Assembly: GCF_002953135.1 (NCBI RefSeq)
Contig: NZ_CP026373.1
Location: 1 to 64,000, forward strand
From: Sphingobium sp. SCG-1
GTDB taxonomy: Bacteria; Pseudomonadota; Alphaproteobacteria; Sphingomonadales; Sphingomonadaceae
Direction of reading: 5' to 3'
DNA length: 64,000 bases
In this document: positions 1 through 7,947 of the stretch, in pieces
Numbering within the stretch: the stretch's first letter is position 1
Layout of the letters: the number at the start of each line of letters is the position of its first letter
Notes under the pieces: model-generated
What the model saw: only the letters and a program-made list of their open reading frames with translations
Databases searched by the model: none
What the model was told of the DNA's origin: nothing
Program-made: the position numbers and the translations under genes

Positions 1-1
1 G

Positions 2-289
2 GGCGCCTGTGACCTGCGCATTCTCGAACGTAATGGCCGGCGGTACGCGTTCTCGGACACCTGGGGCGAGCAACAGTTCCTTCTCGAACCAGAGCGTTAC
101 GAGGCTCAGGATTTCCTGACCCAGTTTGAAGGTTGGGAACTGTCGGAGGTGATCCGCGCGAGCGGCGGCTTGCGCAGTGATGGGAAGACGCTGGTCGCCC
201 AGCCCCATCTGCGATCGGACAATATGTGGACCATCGATGATATCCAACGCATCGGTATGGTTATTCCCAATCCGCTGAAGCTGCACTGA
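2..289 (+). CDS. mmoX/bmoX: Soluble methane/butane monooxygenase hydroxylase alpha subunit, C-terminal end (partial)
   Basis: The frame is open from the window edge and ends in TGA at 289, leaving 95 residues. The tail reads DGKTLVAQPH, then MWTIDDIQRIG and NPLKLH, which matches the C-terminal signature of MmoX, the alpha subunit carrying the di-iron centre of the hydroxylase. The identification is supported by the genes that follow, which are the other subunits in canonical order. The di-iron ligands (two E-x-x-H motifs) lie upstream of the window, so substrate preference (methane against longer alkanes) cannot be read here. The start codon and promoter are also outside. Confidence 0.88.
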   Translation, partial: GACDLRILERNGRRYAFSDTWGEQQFLLEPERYEAQDFLTQFEGWELSEVIRASGGLRSDGKTLVAQPHLRSDNMWTIDDIQRIGMVIPNPLKLH

Positions 290-300
290 GTTGAAAAGGG

Positions 301-324
301 GGGCGCTCCTTTAAAGGAGCGCCC
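301..324. promoter_or_regulatory. Perfect 24-bp palindrome between mmoX and mmoY
   Basis: Two 9-bp arms, GGGCGCTCC and GGAGCGCCC, surround TTTAAA, which is itself self-complementary, so the whole 24 bp is one perfect palindrome. It sits 11 bases after the alpha-subunit stop and just before the ribosome binding site of the beta-subunit gene. In RNA it would form a very stable hairpin. Likely roles are partial termination or 3' end protection of the alpha-subunit message, which would set subunit ratios. No T-run follows, so full termination is unlikely. Confidence 0.8.
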
Positions 325-345
325 TACCCGGAGAGGAGTCAATAA

Positions 346-1521
346 ATGAAGCAGGGGCAAGCCCTACGGGCTATTTTTGAGCCGGAGCGCATCCTAGAGA
401 TCCGCGAAGCCATCCCATCGGCACCGATGGAAAAAGAGCGGACGATGAACTATTTCATGGTCCCCGAGGGCAAGCGCCTTACAGAATATGAGCAGCTGAT
501 CGGGTATACCCAGCAAAGCGCCGACTATGTCGGCGGCGGCCTCGAGATCGGCGAATATATGCAGAAGCACGCTGGCGGTCGAGGCGCTTATGCGAACGAA
601 ACAACCGAGTTGAAGACACGTGATTGGTTTCGTTTCAGAGACCCTGATCGTCGTTGGTTCTTTCCGGCCATTAAGGCAAAGTCGGAAGATGGGCGCGCGG
701 CCGACCGGTTTTTCCGATCGATCTCGGCCGAGGGTTCGGTTCGCGGCATCAATCCAAACTGGCTCGGTTTCCTGGAAGTCGATTTCGCCACGCTGACATT
801 CTTCGAATATGGGCTTTTCAACGCGCACGCCTCCGCAACCAAGGACTCGCTGTCAGACTTCGTCAAGATGTGGGTAGCCCTCACAGGTTTCGACAAGAAT
901 GACGCGTCGCAAATGGTGCAAATGGAGCGGGTATTTCTCGCCAAGATGATCGATGGCTTCGAGCCCGGTCTGGAACGAGGAAAGGAAGTTTGGACCGCCA
1001 GTCCGATCTACGCCGGCGTCAGAGCCGCCGTCGAAAAGGTGTGGGCTCGCACGTTCGACTGGGCCGAGATCATGTGGGCAACGCATGCCATTATCGACCC
1101 GATTTGCGGACACTTCATGCGCCGGGAGTTCTTCCAACGTGTCGCTCCGACCTATGGTGACAATGTCACACCATGGATCTTGGCACAGGCGGGGAGCTAT
1201 GCGCAAACGGCCAAACTTGGAATCCGCAAGCTTTACGGTCCCTGCCTATCTGAAGACCCCGAGTTTGGCGAGCACAACCGGATTGTCATCCGTGCCTGGA
1301 CAGACAAATGGCTTCCCTTAGCGATTTCAGGACTGACGGATTTCCTCGGTATCTACGCCCAGCTTCCCTCGCCGAGCGAAGCGGTGACGGGTCGCGACGC
1401 TGTTGAGCAGTCCGTCCACCGAGTGATCGAGGATTGGGTCGAGGATTTTGGCTCCGTGGTCGATTATCACACCAATGTCGATCACCTCACTGCGCAGGTA
1501 ATGGTCGGATATCCCGCATAG
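346..1521 (+). CDS. mmoY/bmoY: Soluble methane/butane monooxygenase hydroxylase beta subunit
   Basis: 391 residues, the usual length of MmoY (about 390). Landmarks shared with the methane monooxygenase beta subunit include KRLTEYE near residue 45, an ETTEL...DWF..RDP.RRW block near residues 85-107, EYGLFNAH near 160, and REFFQR.AP..GDN.TP near 265-280. The subunit has no metal site; it holds the (alpha-beta-gamma)2 hydroxylase together. GAGAGGAG lies 9 bases before the ATG. It follows the alpha subunit after a palindromic spacer and precedes the regulatory protein gene by 18 bases, so it is cotranscribed. Function is well supported by both sequence and gene order. Confidence 0.93.
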   Translation: MKQGQALRAIFEPERILEIREAIPSAPMEKERTMNYFMVPEGKRLTEYEQLIGYTQQSADYVGGGLEIGEYMQKHAGGRGAYANETTELKTRDWFRFRDPDRRWFFPAIKAKSEDGRAADRFFRSISAEGSVRGINPNWLGFLEVDFATLTFFEYGLFNAHASATKDSLSDFVKMWVALTGFDKNDASQMVQMERVFLAKMIDGFEPGLERGKEVWTASPIYAGVRAAVEKVWARTFDWAEIMWATHAIIDPICGHFMRREFFQRVAPTYGDNVTPWILAQAGSYAQTAKLGIRKLYGPCLSEDPEFGEHNRIVIRAWTDKWLPLAISGLTDFLGIYAQLPSPSEAVTGRDAVEQSVHRVIEDWVEDFGSVVDYHTNVDHLTAQVMVGYPA

Positions 1522-1539
1522 ATTAGAGGAGTTACGGCT

Positions 1540-1941
1540 ATGGGCCGCGGATCTAGTGAAGGCCTAAACTCGAAGAATGGTCAAGCGTTCGTCGACGAGT
1601 TTCTTTCCGAAGAGAATATGACTGTCAAGGAGTCCCATGAGGTCGTTCTTGTCCTCATGAAGACCGAGGAAATGACGGTCGTCATCGAGGAGATCATCCT
1701 CGGCGAGCAGCTGGCGATCAATCCCAGCATTATTGTCGAAGACCACGCCAGCTATTACTGGATCAAGGCGATGGGCAAGATCGAAATCGACGTAGACCAA
1801 GTCGCGGAAATCATGGGGCGGCAGTATAACGTCTATGATTTCCTCGTAAACGTCTCGTCATCCGTTGGCCGTTCATTCATCAACGGCAACACGTTCACGG
1901 TCACCACGGAGCTAGTTGGCCTCGACCGCGCGTTGGCGTGA
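1540..1941 (+). CDS. mmoB/bmoB: Soluble monooxygenase regulatory/coupling protein B
   Basis: 133 residues, MmoB family (about 135-141). The core has VVLVLMK, then VEDHASYYWIKAMGKIEID and GRQYNVYDFLV.VSSSVGR, with TELVGLDR near the C-terminus; all of these match the effector protein that docks on the hydroxylase, gates oxygen and substrate access, and tunes the di-iron site. It has a charged N-terminal tail, as in methane-type coupling proteins, and lacks cofactors. Start chosen at ATG 1540 because GAGGAG sits 9 bases upstream. The next gene starts 20 bases after its stop. Confidence 0.93.
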   Translation: MGRGSSEGLNSKNGQAFVDEFLSEENMTVKESHEVVLVLMKTEEMTVVIEEIILGEQLAINPSIIVEDHASYYWIKAMGKIEIDVDQVAEIMGRQYNVYDFLVNVSSSVGRSFINGNTFTVTTELVGLDRALA

Positions 1942-1961
1942 TTCTCGCAAGGAGACAATCA

Positions 1962-2531
1962 ATGAGCTTCAAGAACAAATTCCTCGGCGAGGGTGATCGC
2001 AGTCTTTACGACAACGCGACACGGGACGAATGGCGTGACCGTATATCGACCCTCGACACCCTCGACGCCGCGGCAGCGGAACTGCTCGACTTCCGCGCAA
2101 AGCACATCGGTGCCGAGCGAGAGACGTTCGATCTGGAATGGGACGCACTTTGGATCGAGGCGGAACTAGAGTCCCGCGTCGCGACCCTGCGTTCCGGAAA
2201 ATATGTCGGCGTTGCGTTGCTCGAAACCTGCGCCTGTGGGACGCCGGCGTCGCAGGTTGTGTCTGCGCTTCGGGAGCGGATCGAAGCTGCCGGGACCGAT
2301 CAGTTCGCCCTCGAAGCTATCGGCGCGGAGATGCGGCGCAAGTTCAAGCCGCCAATCATTCCCGTCAATTACTGGCTGGAGATCGAGAGCCATTTGAGCG
2401 AGCGCTTGATGATCGCCCGAGCAAAAATCGTCGACATCGCCGCAATCGACATCGAAGAGTGGCGGGAGAAGCGCGGGTTCACGGCCCTGGTAGCAGGCCA
2501 TGGCAACGCAATGGACGCGGTGCTTCGTTAA
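1962..2531 (+). CDS. mmoZ/bmoZ: Soluble methane/butane monooxygenase hydroxylase gamma subunit
   Basis: 189 residues from the ATG preceded by AAGGAG. It shares with MmoZ the N-terminal NATRDEWRDRI, then LWIEAELESRVATL around residue 55, KPPIIPVNYWL around 130, and a C-terminal EEWREKRG. The gamma subunit is an all-helical cap unique to the methane-type (group III) di-iron monooxygenases, so its presence separates this cluster from toluene, phenol and propane (Mim/Prm type) monooxygenases, which lack it. The open frame extends further upstream into mmoB but the RBS favours 1962. Confidence 0.88.
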   Translation: MSFKNKFLGEGDRSLYDNATRDEWRDRISTLDTLDAAAAELLDFRAKHIGAERETFDLEWDALWIEAELESRVATLRSGKYVGVALLETCACGTPASQVVSALRERIEAAGTDQFALEAIGAEMRRKFKPPIIPVNYWLEIESHLSERLMIARAKIVDIAAIDIEEWREKRGFTALVAGHGNAMDAVLR

Positions 2532-2587
2532 GCTTTCTGGGGCCGCATCATCGTTCAGTGGGCGACTACCCGATGAGGAATCGAACC

Positions 2588-2824
2588 ATGGATGAAGATG
2601 TTGCCCCTTTTTGCCAGAGCGCGCCGATCGTCGAGGCTGGCGGCTTCCAGGGCTATTGCGAAGACTTCGAATATGCATGGCGATGGGAGATCCGTCGCGA
2701 CGGCGACGTCGTTCATCACGGCGCTGCGCTTAGTGAGCCCGCCGCCAAGCGAGCGATCGAATCGATGATCCGGGTATTCGGGATTATGGAGGAGCAGAAG
2801 CGCGACGCTGAACCCCACACGTGA
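2588..2824 (+). CDS. mmoD/bmoD: MmoD-like assembly/regulatory protein
   Basis: 78 residues. The middle part, YCEDFEYAWRWEIRRDG followed by VVHHGAALSE and a C-terminal RVFG, aligns with the conserved core of MmoD, the small protein between the gamma subunit and reductase genes of sMMO operons. MmoD inhibits the hydroxylase in vitro and is proposed to help di-iron assembly or act in the copper switch. The same frame is open far upstream, but the ATG at 2588, inside the expected slot between Z and C, gives a product of family-like start. No obvious strong RBS (GAGGAATC is 9 bases upstream). Confidence 0.8.
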   Translation: MDEDVAPFCQSAPIVEAGGFQGYCEDFEYAWRWEIRRDGDVVHHGAALSEPAAKRAIESMIRVFGIMEEQKRDAEPHT

Positions 2825-2846
2825 TGATTAATCCAAGGAATGGACG

Positions 2847-3890
2847 ATGTATACTATACGCGCCACGCTTGAGGACGGTGAAGACCTCGCGTTCGACTGT
2901 CGAGAAGGCGAAGATGTTTTGACCGCAGCATTGCGCGGCAATATTATTCTGATGTCAGAGTGTCACAAAGGTATCTGTACGACATGCAAAGCGCTTTGCA
3001 ACGAGGGTGATTTCGAGCTTGGTCCCGGCGTAAACGTCTACTCGCTTCCGCCAGAAGACCAGGAAGAGGGTTACACTTTATTGTGCCAGACCTATCCTAC
3101 CTCCGACCTCGAATTGGAACTGCCCTACGGCCTGGATATGGTCACCTTCGGTTCGTCGAAGGTAGAAACGATCCACGACGTTGCGTTGATCAAGCTCGAC
3201 CATTGGACCCCAAATGTGGCAGGTTTGCTGCTGGAGGCGCGCGACGCTGTCGGACGGCCTATCCCTTTTGAGTTTCGCCCCGGACAGTATGTCAATATTC
3301 GAGTGCCAGGGACCGATGAATGGCGCAGCTTCTCCATGGCGAACAGTCCAGATGGATCAGGTCATGTTGAATTGATGGTCCGACTGCTGGATGACGGGCT
3401 TTTCTCGAATTATCTTAGAAATCACGCCCGGGTGGGTATGATGCTGGAAATGAAGGGACCCTTCGGTACCTTCGGGCTCCAGGAGTCAAGCTCGCGCCCG
3501 CGCCTTTTCGTCGCGGGAAGCACCGGGCTTGCTCCGATGGTGTCAATGCTGCGAGGCATGCAGGGAGATGCTGGCATGGTTCCGTCCAAGCTGGTTTTCG
3601 GCATGCGCAATAAGGAATATTTCTTCTATGCTTCGGAATTGGCAGCCCTTAGCGCGCGCAACTGGCACGTGGAGCTCGAGCTTGCATTAGAAGAAGGGCA
3701 TGACGGATGGACCGGCCGGGTCGGTAATGTCGCGGACGCGTTGGAAAATATCTTAGAAAGCAACACGCAGTCACCGGACGTGTATATCTGCGGGCCCGCC
3801 GCCATGGTTCAGCGGATTGAGGAGATTTGCCATGGCCGTGGTATACCGTCTGGACAGATTTATACGGAGAAGTTTCTAGCCTCTGGCTGA
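2847..3890 (+). CDS. mmoC/bmoC: Soluble monooxygenase NADH reductase component
   Basis: 347 residues, the length of MmoC. Residues 1-95 form a plant-type 2Fe-2S ferredoxin with ligands C39-x4-C44-x2-C47 and C80. Residues about 110-215 are the FAD domain, with RPGQYVN and the RSFSMANSP flavin-binding stretch. Residues about 220-347 form the NAD domain, with VAGSTGLAPMVSMLR, FGMRN and the terminal YICGPAAMV motif. It passes electrons from NADH through FAD and the iron-sulfur centre to the hydroxylase. AAGGAATGG lies upstream of the ATG. The gene closes the XYBZDC set. Confidence 0.94.
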   Translation: MYTIRATLEDGEDLAFDCREGEDVLTAALRGNIILMSECHKGICTTCKALCNEGDFELGPGVNVYSLPPEDQEEGYTLLCQTYPTSDLELELPYGLDMVTFGSSKVETIHDVALIKLDHWTPNVAGLLLEARDAVGRPIPFEFRPGQYVNIRVPGTDEWRSFSMANSPDGSGHVELMVRLLDDGLFSNYLRNHARVGMMLEMKGPFGTFGLQESSSRPRLFVAGSTGLAPMVSMLRGMQGDAGMVPSKLVFGMRNKEYFFYASELAALSARNWHVELELALEEGHDGWTGRVGNVADALENILESNTQSPDVYICGPAAMVQRIEEICHGRGIPSGQIYTEKFLASG

Positions 3891-3908
3891 CGTTCGGGGA
3901 GCTGCGCA

Positions 3909-4217
3909 ATGGACGAATTTCTCTTTGATACCGCTGAAGCGCTCGACCTGGCACTGGGCGAGCAGCACGTGGTGGAGGAAGGACTCAAGACCAGCATTGG
4001 GGAGCAAAGGGTCGAAGAACTCATCGAGTATTGGGAGGCCGATTTCGATGCCAATATCGCCGCAGCATTCCTGGAATCTTCGACGTATCGCGAACGCCTA
4101 CTGCTCACGACCTGGAACCGCCTCGCGCGGTTACACGAATTTCGATCAAAGGTTGGCCGGGAGTTCATGAAGCTCAACACTGTGTCAGCGGACGCCCAAA
4201 GGACAAACGATACGTGA
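3909..4217 (+). CDS. Unknown 102-aa protein between reductase and chaperonin
   Basis: 102 residues, acidic at the N-terminus and predicted helical throughout, with few cysteines and no signal peptide or membrane segment. A WEADFDANIAAAF stretch and a repeated L/E/R pattern suggest a helical bundle. I do not recognise the family; it is not MmoD, which lies upstream. Its position inside the operon, 18 bases after mmoC and 6 bases before the chaperonin gene, argues for a role in assembly or regulation of the monooxygenase. GGGGAGCTG before the ATG is the likely ribosome binding site. Confidence 0.7.
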   Translation: MDEFLFDTAEALDLALGEQHVVEEGLKTSIGEQRVEELIEYWEADFDANIAAAFLESSTYRERLLLTTWNRLARLHEFRSKVGREFMKLNTVSADAQRTNDT

Positions 4218-4223
4218 TGATTT

Positions 4224-5876
4224 ATGATGCACAGTGATGTAATTGGCAAAGAGCGAGCCTATCCGGCGTTGGTTGCGGGGATGGCAACACTAGGACGCGT
4301 TGCTCGGACGATGATCGGTCCATGTGGGCGGCCAGCGTTGCTTGAGCATGTCGGTAAGCTCACGCCAATGCTGGCGAAGGATGGCAGGACACTCGCGCGA
4401 GCGTTGAGCGATCGGCACAAAGCACTCAATGTAGGCCTAAAGCTGCTGGTTCAGGCATCACGGGCAGTCGATGATAGGCTCGCCGATGGAAGCAGCACGG
4501 CCATTATAGTCACGCAAGCCATGGCCGAGGAGGTCGAACGGGCACTTGGCGCGGGCCTTGAAGCGACCGGCATTTGCCAGGGCCTCCGAGAGGCTGCCGA
4601 GACGGTCGTGGCGGCCCTGATCGATCTGACATTGCCGGCCAATGCCGACGACCTGCGTCATATAGCGTTGAGTGCCAGCAACTACGATGCGTCGATCGGC
4701 GACATGGTGAGTGAGGCGTTCAGGCGTGTGGGCGATGGCGGGAACGTCAGGGCCGAATTCGGAGACGGAACCGAGGATAGTTTGGAGATTGTGGATGGGG
4801 CCCGTTTCGAGAGAGGGCTTCTCTCGCAGGCCTTCGCTACTAACAAGGATCTCGGATCTCTCACCCTGGATGCGCCGCTGTTTCTTCTCACTGATCAAAT
4901 AATCGAATCGTTTGAAACACTGCTCCCTGCGCTGGAAGCGGCCCAGATGGTCGGTCGGCCGCTCGTCGTCATCGCTGAGCAAGTGGATGGTGGAGTTGTC
5001 GCTGCAATGGTCATGAACCATGTGCGTGGCAAGTTGCGCTGCGCCGCAATAGATGCGCCACTCTTGGGTGACAGTCGCTCAGACGCAATTGAAGATCTCG
5101 CGATTATCACCGGCGCAAAGCCCTTTCTCCAGCGACTGGGCGGGGATTTGGCGACATTGAGGCTGGAGGATCTGGGAAGTTGCAAACGCTTGAAGGTCGA
5201 GGGCGGCGTAACGACCATAATTGAAGGCTCGGGGATTGGAGACGCCAAACGGGCACGGATCGACGTGCTGGTCCGGCAGCGGCGAAACTTGAAGGATGAG
5301 ACCAAATCGATCACCGGCCGGGTCGATCTGGAGGAGAAGCTGGACGAACGCCTCGCCATGCTAAGGGAGTGTGGAGCTGTCGTACAGATTGGCGGTCGCA
5401 GTGATTTTGAGATCAAATACCGACTTCGCGCGGCCGAAAAGGCAATAGGTTCTACTAAGTCAGCGCAACGATCAGGCATCGTTCCCGGTGGAGGCTATGC
5501 TCTGTTGCGGGCCACCGAAGCAGTGCGCGCCGAGATCAACTCGAACGAAACGCTCGGTGTTCGAGCGGGGAAGCGCGCCGTTATCCAAGCGCTCACCGCG
5601 CCGGTCACTGCGATTCAGATCAACGCCGGCATTCAACAGCGTGGCCGTCATAATGGATCGCTTTGGAGCGGCTTCGACAGCGTCGCCCGTGCCGATTGCG
5701 ACGACTTGCGCGCAGCGGGTATCATTGATCCGACAGAGTTGTGTCAACTTGTTGTGCAGACGGCCGTGAGCCTGTGCGCGAGCATCTGCAGTGTCGAGGG
5801 CATGATCATTCAAAGCAGCCCGGTGATGGGCGATTTCAGTCCAGAGATCGCCGCAGCGACACGTGAGATAAATTAA
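4224..5876 (+). CDS. mmoG/bmoG: Divergent GroEL-type chaperonin of the monooxygenase cluster
   Basis: About 550 residues, GroEL length. Recognisable group I chaperonin elements: IGPCGRPALLE near the N-terminus, AKDGRTLA, DGSSTAIIVTQAM (GroEL DGTTT), and IVPGGGYALLR near the C-terminus. Two differences matter. The ATP-hydrolysis aspartate of GroEL (in VEDAL..T) aligns with lysine in AEKAIGSTK. The GGM-repeat tail is absent; the protein ends in TREIN. MmoG/BmoG chaperonins dedicated to folding the hydroxylase are known in sMMO and butane monooxygenase loci, and the position here fits. ATG at 4224 or 4227; both follow the previous stop closely. Confidence 0.85.
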   Translation: MMHSDVIGKERAYPALVAGMATLGRVARTMIGPCGRPALLEHVGKLTPMLAKDGRTLARALSDRHKALNVGLKLLVQASRAVDDRLADGSSTAIIVTQAMAEEVERALGAGLEATGICQGLREAAETVVAALIDLTLPANADDLRHIALSASNYDASIGDMVSEAFRRVGDGGNVRAEFGDGTEDSLEIVDGARFERGLLSQAFATNKDLGSLTLDAPLFLLTDQIIESFETLLPALEAAQMVGRPLVVIAEQVDGGVVAAMVMNHVRGKLRCAAIDAPLLGDSRSDAIEDLAIITGAKPFLQRLGGDLATLRLEDLGSCKRLKVEGGVTTIIEGSGIGDAKRARIDVLVRQRRNLKDETKSITGRVDLEEKLDERLAMLRECGAVVQIGGRSDFEIKYRLRAAEKAIGSTKSAQRSGIVPGGGYALLRATEAVRAEINSNETLGVRAGKRAVIQALTAPVTAIQINAGIQQRGRHNGSLWSGFDSVARADCDDLRAAGIIDPTELCQLVVQTAVSLCASICSVEGMIIQSSPVMGDFSPEIAAATREIN

Positions 5877-5917
5877 ATTCGCAGAAAAACCTTGAATTGA
5901 AACCGGGGGGCTAGAGC

Positions 5918-6580
5918 GTGCGACAAGTGAACATTATCCTCGTCGGCCCTCCTGGCGCTGGCAAAGGAACGCAGGCGCAGCGTCTGGTCGACAATCGCGG
6001 TATGGTACAGCTGTCGACTGGTGACATGCTCAGAGCCGCGGTGAAATGCGGCAGCCGTGTTGGAGTTCAGGCTCAAACGGTAATGGAGCGTGGAGAACTC
6101 GTCTCGGACGACATTGTGGCTGCGCTAATCGGCGAAAGACTCGACAACGACCAACTGTCGGGTGGATTCGTATTTGACGGATTTCCGCGAACGCAGGCAC
6201 AAGCCTGCGCATTGGATGTCCTCCTGCACTCCAGAGATCGCAAGGTCGATCATGTGATTGTCCTCGATGTCGATGAAGACATTCTTGTGGACCGGGTTGC
6301 CGGACGTTTCACATGCACTCAATGTAAGGCGGGATATCACGATAATTTCAAACCTACGACGACCCCAGGAGTCTGTGACCAATGCAAGGGTCCCACGTTT
6401 TCTCGGCGTTCTGATGACAATGAAGAGACGGTGCGGAATCGATTGTCCGAATACCGGAGCAAGACGGCGCCGATTCTAGCTTACTATGCCCCCGAAAGAA
6501 TTGTCGAGCATGTAGATGGCATGATCGACATAGATGCTGTTAGTAACAGAATTGCGGCCATTCTTGACCATGATCCGTGA
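5918..6580 (+). CDS. adk: Adenylate kinase (zinc-LID type)
   Basis: 220 residues. The Walker A loop GPPGAGKGTQ lies at residues 9-18, then STGDMLR, FDGFPRT (about residue 85) and DR...GR in the core. The LID carries two Cys pairs (C-x2-C ... C-x2-C), as in zinc-stabilised adenylate kinases. The enzyme interconverts ATP, AMP and ADP. GTG is the apparent start, 41 bases after the chaperonin stop. It is a housekeeping enzyme normally encoded on the chromosome near secY, so a copy in a monooxygenase operon is unusual and may be an accessory paralogue. Confidence 0.9.
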   Translation: MRQVNIILVGPPGAGKGTQAQRLVDNRGMVQLSTGDMLRAAVKCGSRVGVQAQTVMERGELVSDDIVAALIGERLDNDQLSGGFVFDGFPRTQAQACALDVLLHSRDRKVDHVIVLDVDEDILVDRVAGRFTCTQCKAGYHDNFKPTTTPGVCDQCKGPTFSRRSDDNEETVRNRLSEYRSKTAPILAYYAPERIVEHVDGMIDIDAVSNRIAAILDHDP

Positions 6581-6607
6581 GCCACTGTTGGGAGGAGAGA
6601 ATGGTCC

Positions 6608-7168
6608 GTGAGCTTTTCGGCTGAAACTCGATATGACCGCGTGGCGCAAGCGTTACATTGGATCATCGCGCTACTTGTGATTGGCAATCTCGTGTCTGGT
6701 TTTGCAAGCGACGCGCTGAAGCCGATTATTCGGGATATCGTCGCGGTCCACAAATCGACTGGTTTAACGATATTTGCACTTTCCGTTGTGCGCATTGGGT
6801 GGAGGATTGCGCATCCGCGGGTGGCGCGTGGGATCGTCGCACAGTGGGAGAAAGTCGCGAGCGGCACGGCCCATTGGCTGTTTTATGGACTATTGTTCCT
6901 GCTTCCGCTGACAGGATGGGTTTTTACTTCGGCGGGGAAATATCCGCTCAGTTGGTTTTGGCTTGTGTCTGTGCCGAAGCTTCATATTCAAAAGGGCGAT
7001 GGCCTGGTCCTGTTGGCTCGAAGCTCGCACGAGCTCCTCGGAATTGTTTTTGCCGTCCTCGCCGGCATTCACATCGCGGCTGCGCTGCGACACCACTTCA
7101 TATTGAGAGATCAAGTCCTAAGCGACATGCTGCGCTCTAAGAGCAATCGGACGCGGTCGCAGACGTAA
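6608..7168 (+). CDS. Cytochrome b561 family di-haem membrane protein
   Basis: 186 residues from a GTG start (the ATG at 6601 hits a stop after seven codons). It opens with RYDRVAQALHWIIALLVIGNL, typical of bacterial b561 proteins, and has four hydrophobic segments at about residues 14-32, 50-68, 90-110 and 145-165. Histidines in ALHW, VHK, the third-segment region and GIH are the likely haem ligands. The family moves electrons between quinol and periplasmic or superoxide substrates. It may be the last gene of the monooxygenase operon (28 bases after adk), but a role there is only inferred. Confidence 0.85.
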   Translation: MSFSAETRYDRVAQALHWIIALLVIGNLVSGFASDALKPIIRDIVAVHKSTGLTIFALSVVRIGWRIAHPRVARGIVAQWEKVASGTAHWLFYGLLFLLPLTGWVFTSAGKYPLSWFWLVSVPKLHIQKGDGLVLLARSSHELLGIVFAVLAGIHIAAALRHHFILRDQVLSDMLRSKSNRTRSQT

Positions 7169-7245
7169 AACGAACTATGCTGTGAGTTGGCCTTGATGTG
7201 AGATCACGGTCGGCGCCACCTGGCGCGCAGACTTGCGACGCCATT

Positions 7246-7815
7246 TCAAAAGCCACCAATCAGGAGCTGGCTGATCCAGCGGTCGTCGCGCGCTTCGACA
7301 CCATCCTGCTCAACGGATATCGGCGGCAGATTATCAGCGGGCGGCACCGCGAGCTTGTCGAGGTCCACCCAATATGGTCTGCCGACGAAGCCCCGCCCAT
7401 TCCAGCGCAATTGATAATAGACACCTTCAGTCAGACGGGCGCCATATTGTTTGGGGGATTTAACAAAGAACAAAAGACTGTGCTCGAGCCATCGCAAATC
7501 ACCGTCCGTTACCCTTGACGGCATCGGATAGGGATATGGGACGTGACATTGCAAATCCCGTCCGTTCAAGCATTTGAATTCCCGCATTGATAGAAAATAG
7601 GAGTCGAAAAGCGTCGGATCGAGCCGCACTTTGAACATCGTCTGATGGTCAGCAGTCCGGAAGTTTACAGTGCCGATGCGCATTACCCGCCCATCGTTCA
7701 ATCGCAGCCCAACCGGTTGTTCGCCGTCAAGCGCACCGGCGACCGGATCTGCCGCACCCGATATCAGCAAAGATAGCGCACACATGAGCCCAGCCATCCC
7801 ACGCCGAACATTCAC
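7246..7815 (-). CDS. Hypothetical exported protein
   Basis: 189 residues read from GTG at 7815, preceded by a strong TGGAGGGGG box on the minus strand. Residues 1-28 form a signal peptide (positively charged start, hydrophobic LMCALSLLISG, then small residues). The mature part is rich in aromatic and charged residues with paired cysteines (KCLNGRDLQC). I do not recognise a family. It converges with the cytochrome b561 gene; a plus-strand reading frame over the same bases lacks an RBS and looks like a shadow. Confidence 0.6.
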   Translation of the reverse strand: MNVRRGMAGLMCALSLLISGAADPVAGALDGEQPVGLRLNDGRVMRIGTVNFRTADHQTMFKVRLDPTLFDSYFLSMREFKCLNGRDLQCHVPYPYPMPSRVTDGDLRWLEHSLLFFVKSPKQYGARLTEGVYYQLRWNGRGFVGRPYWVDLDKLAVPPADNLPPISVEQDGVEARDDRWISQLLIGGF

Positions 7816-7947
7816 GCCCCCCTCCAGTCAAAGGCTGCCGCGCCATAAAACGGGATCGGTCGTGCTGATCTCGAACCACCATTCCGGCCACCGGAGAAGC
7901 AGGGGTCTTGCGATGAACCGCGCCAGGAATTGGCCAACGGTTGCTCG

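Noticed and set aside
1..3890. Calling the enzyme a true methane monooxygenase
   Set aside because: Substrate preference depends mostly on the alpha subunit, nearly all of which is outside the window; butane-type enzymes have the same gene order.
7198..7518. Plus-strand 106-aa reading frame opposite the exported protein gene
   Set aside because: No RBS, unusual composition; the minus-strand gene has a strong RBS and a clear signal peptide.
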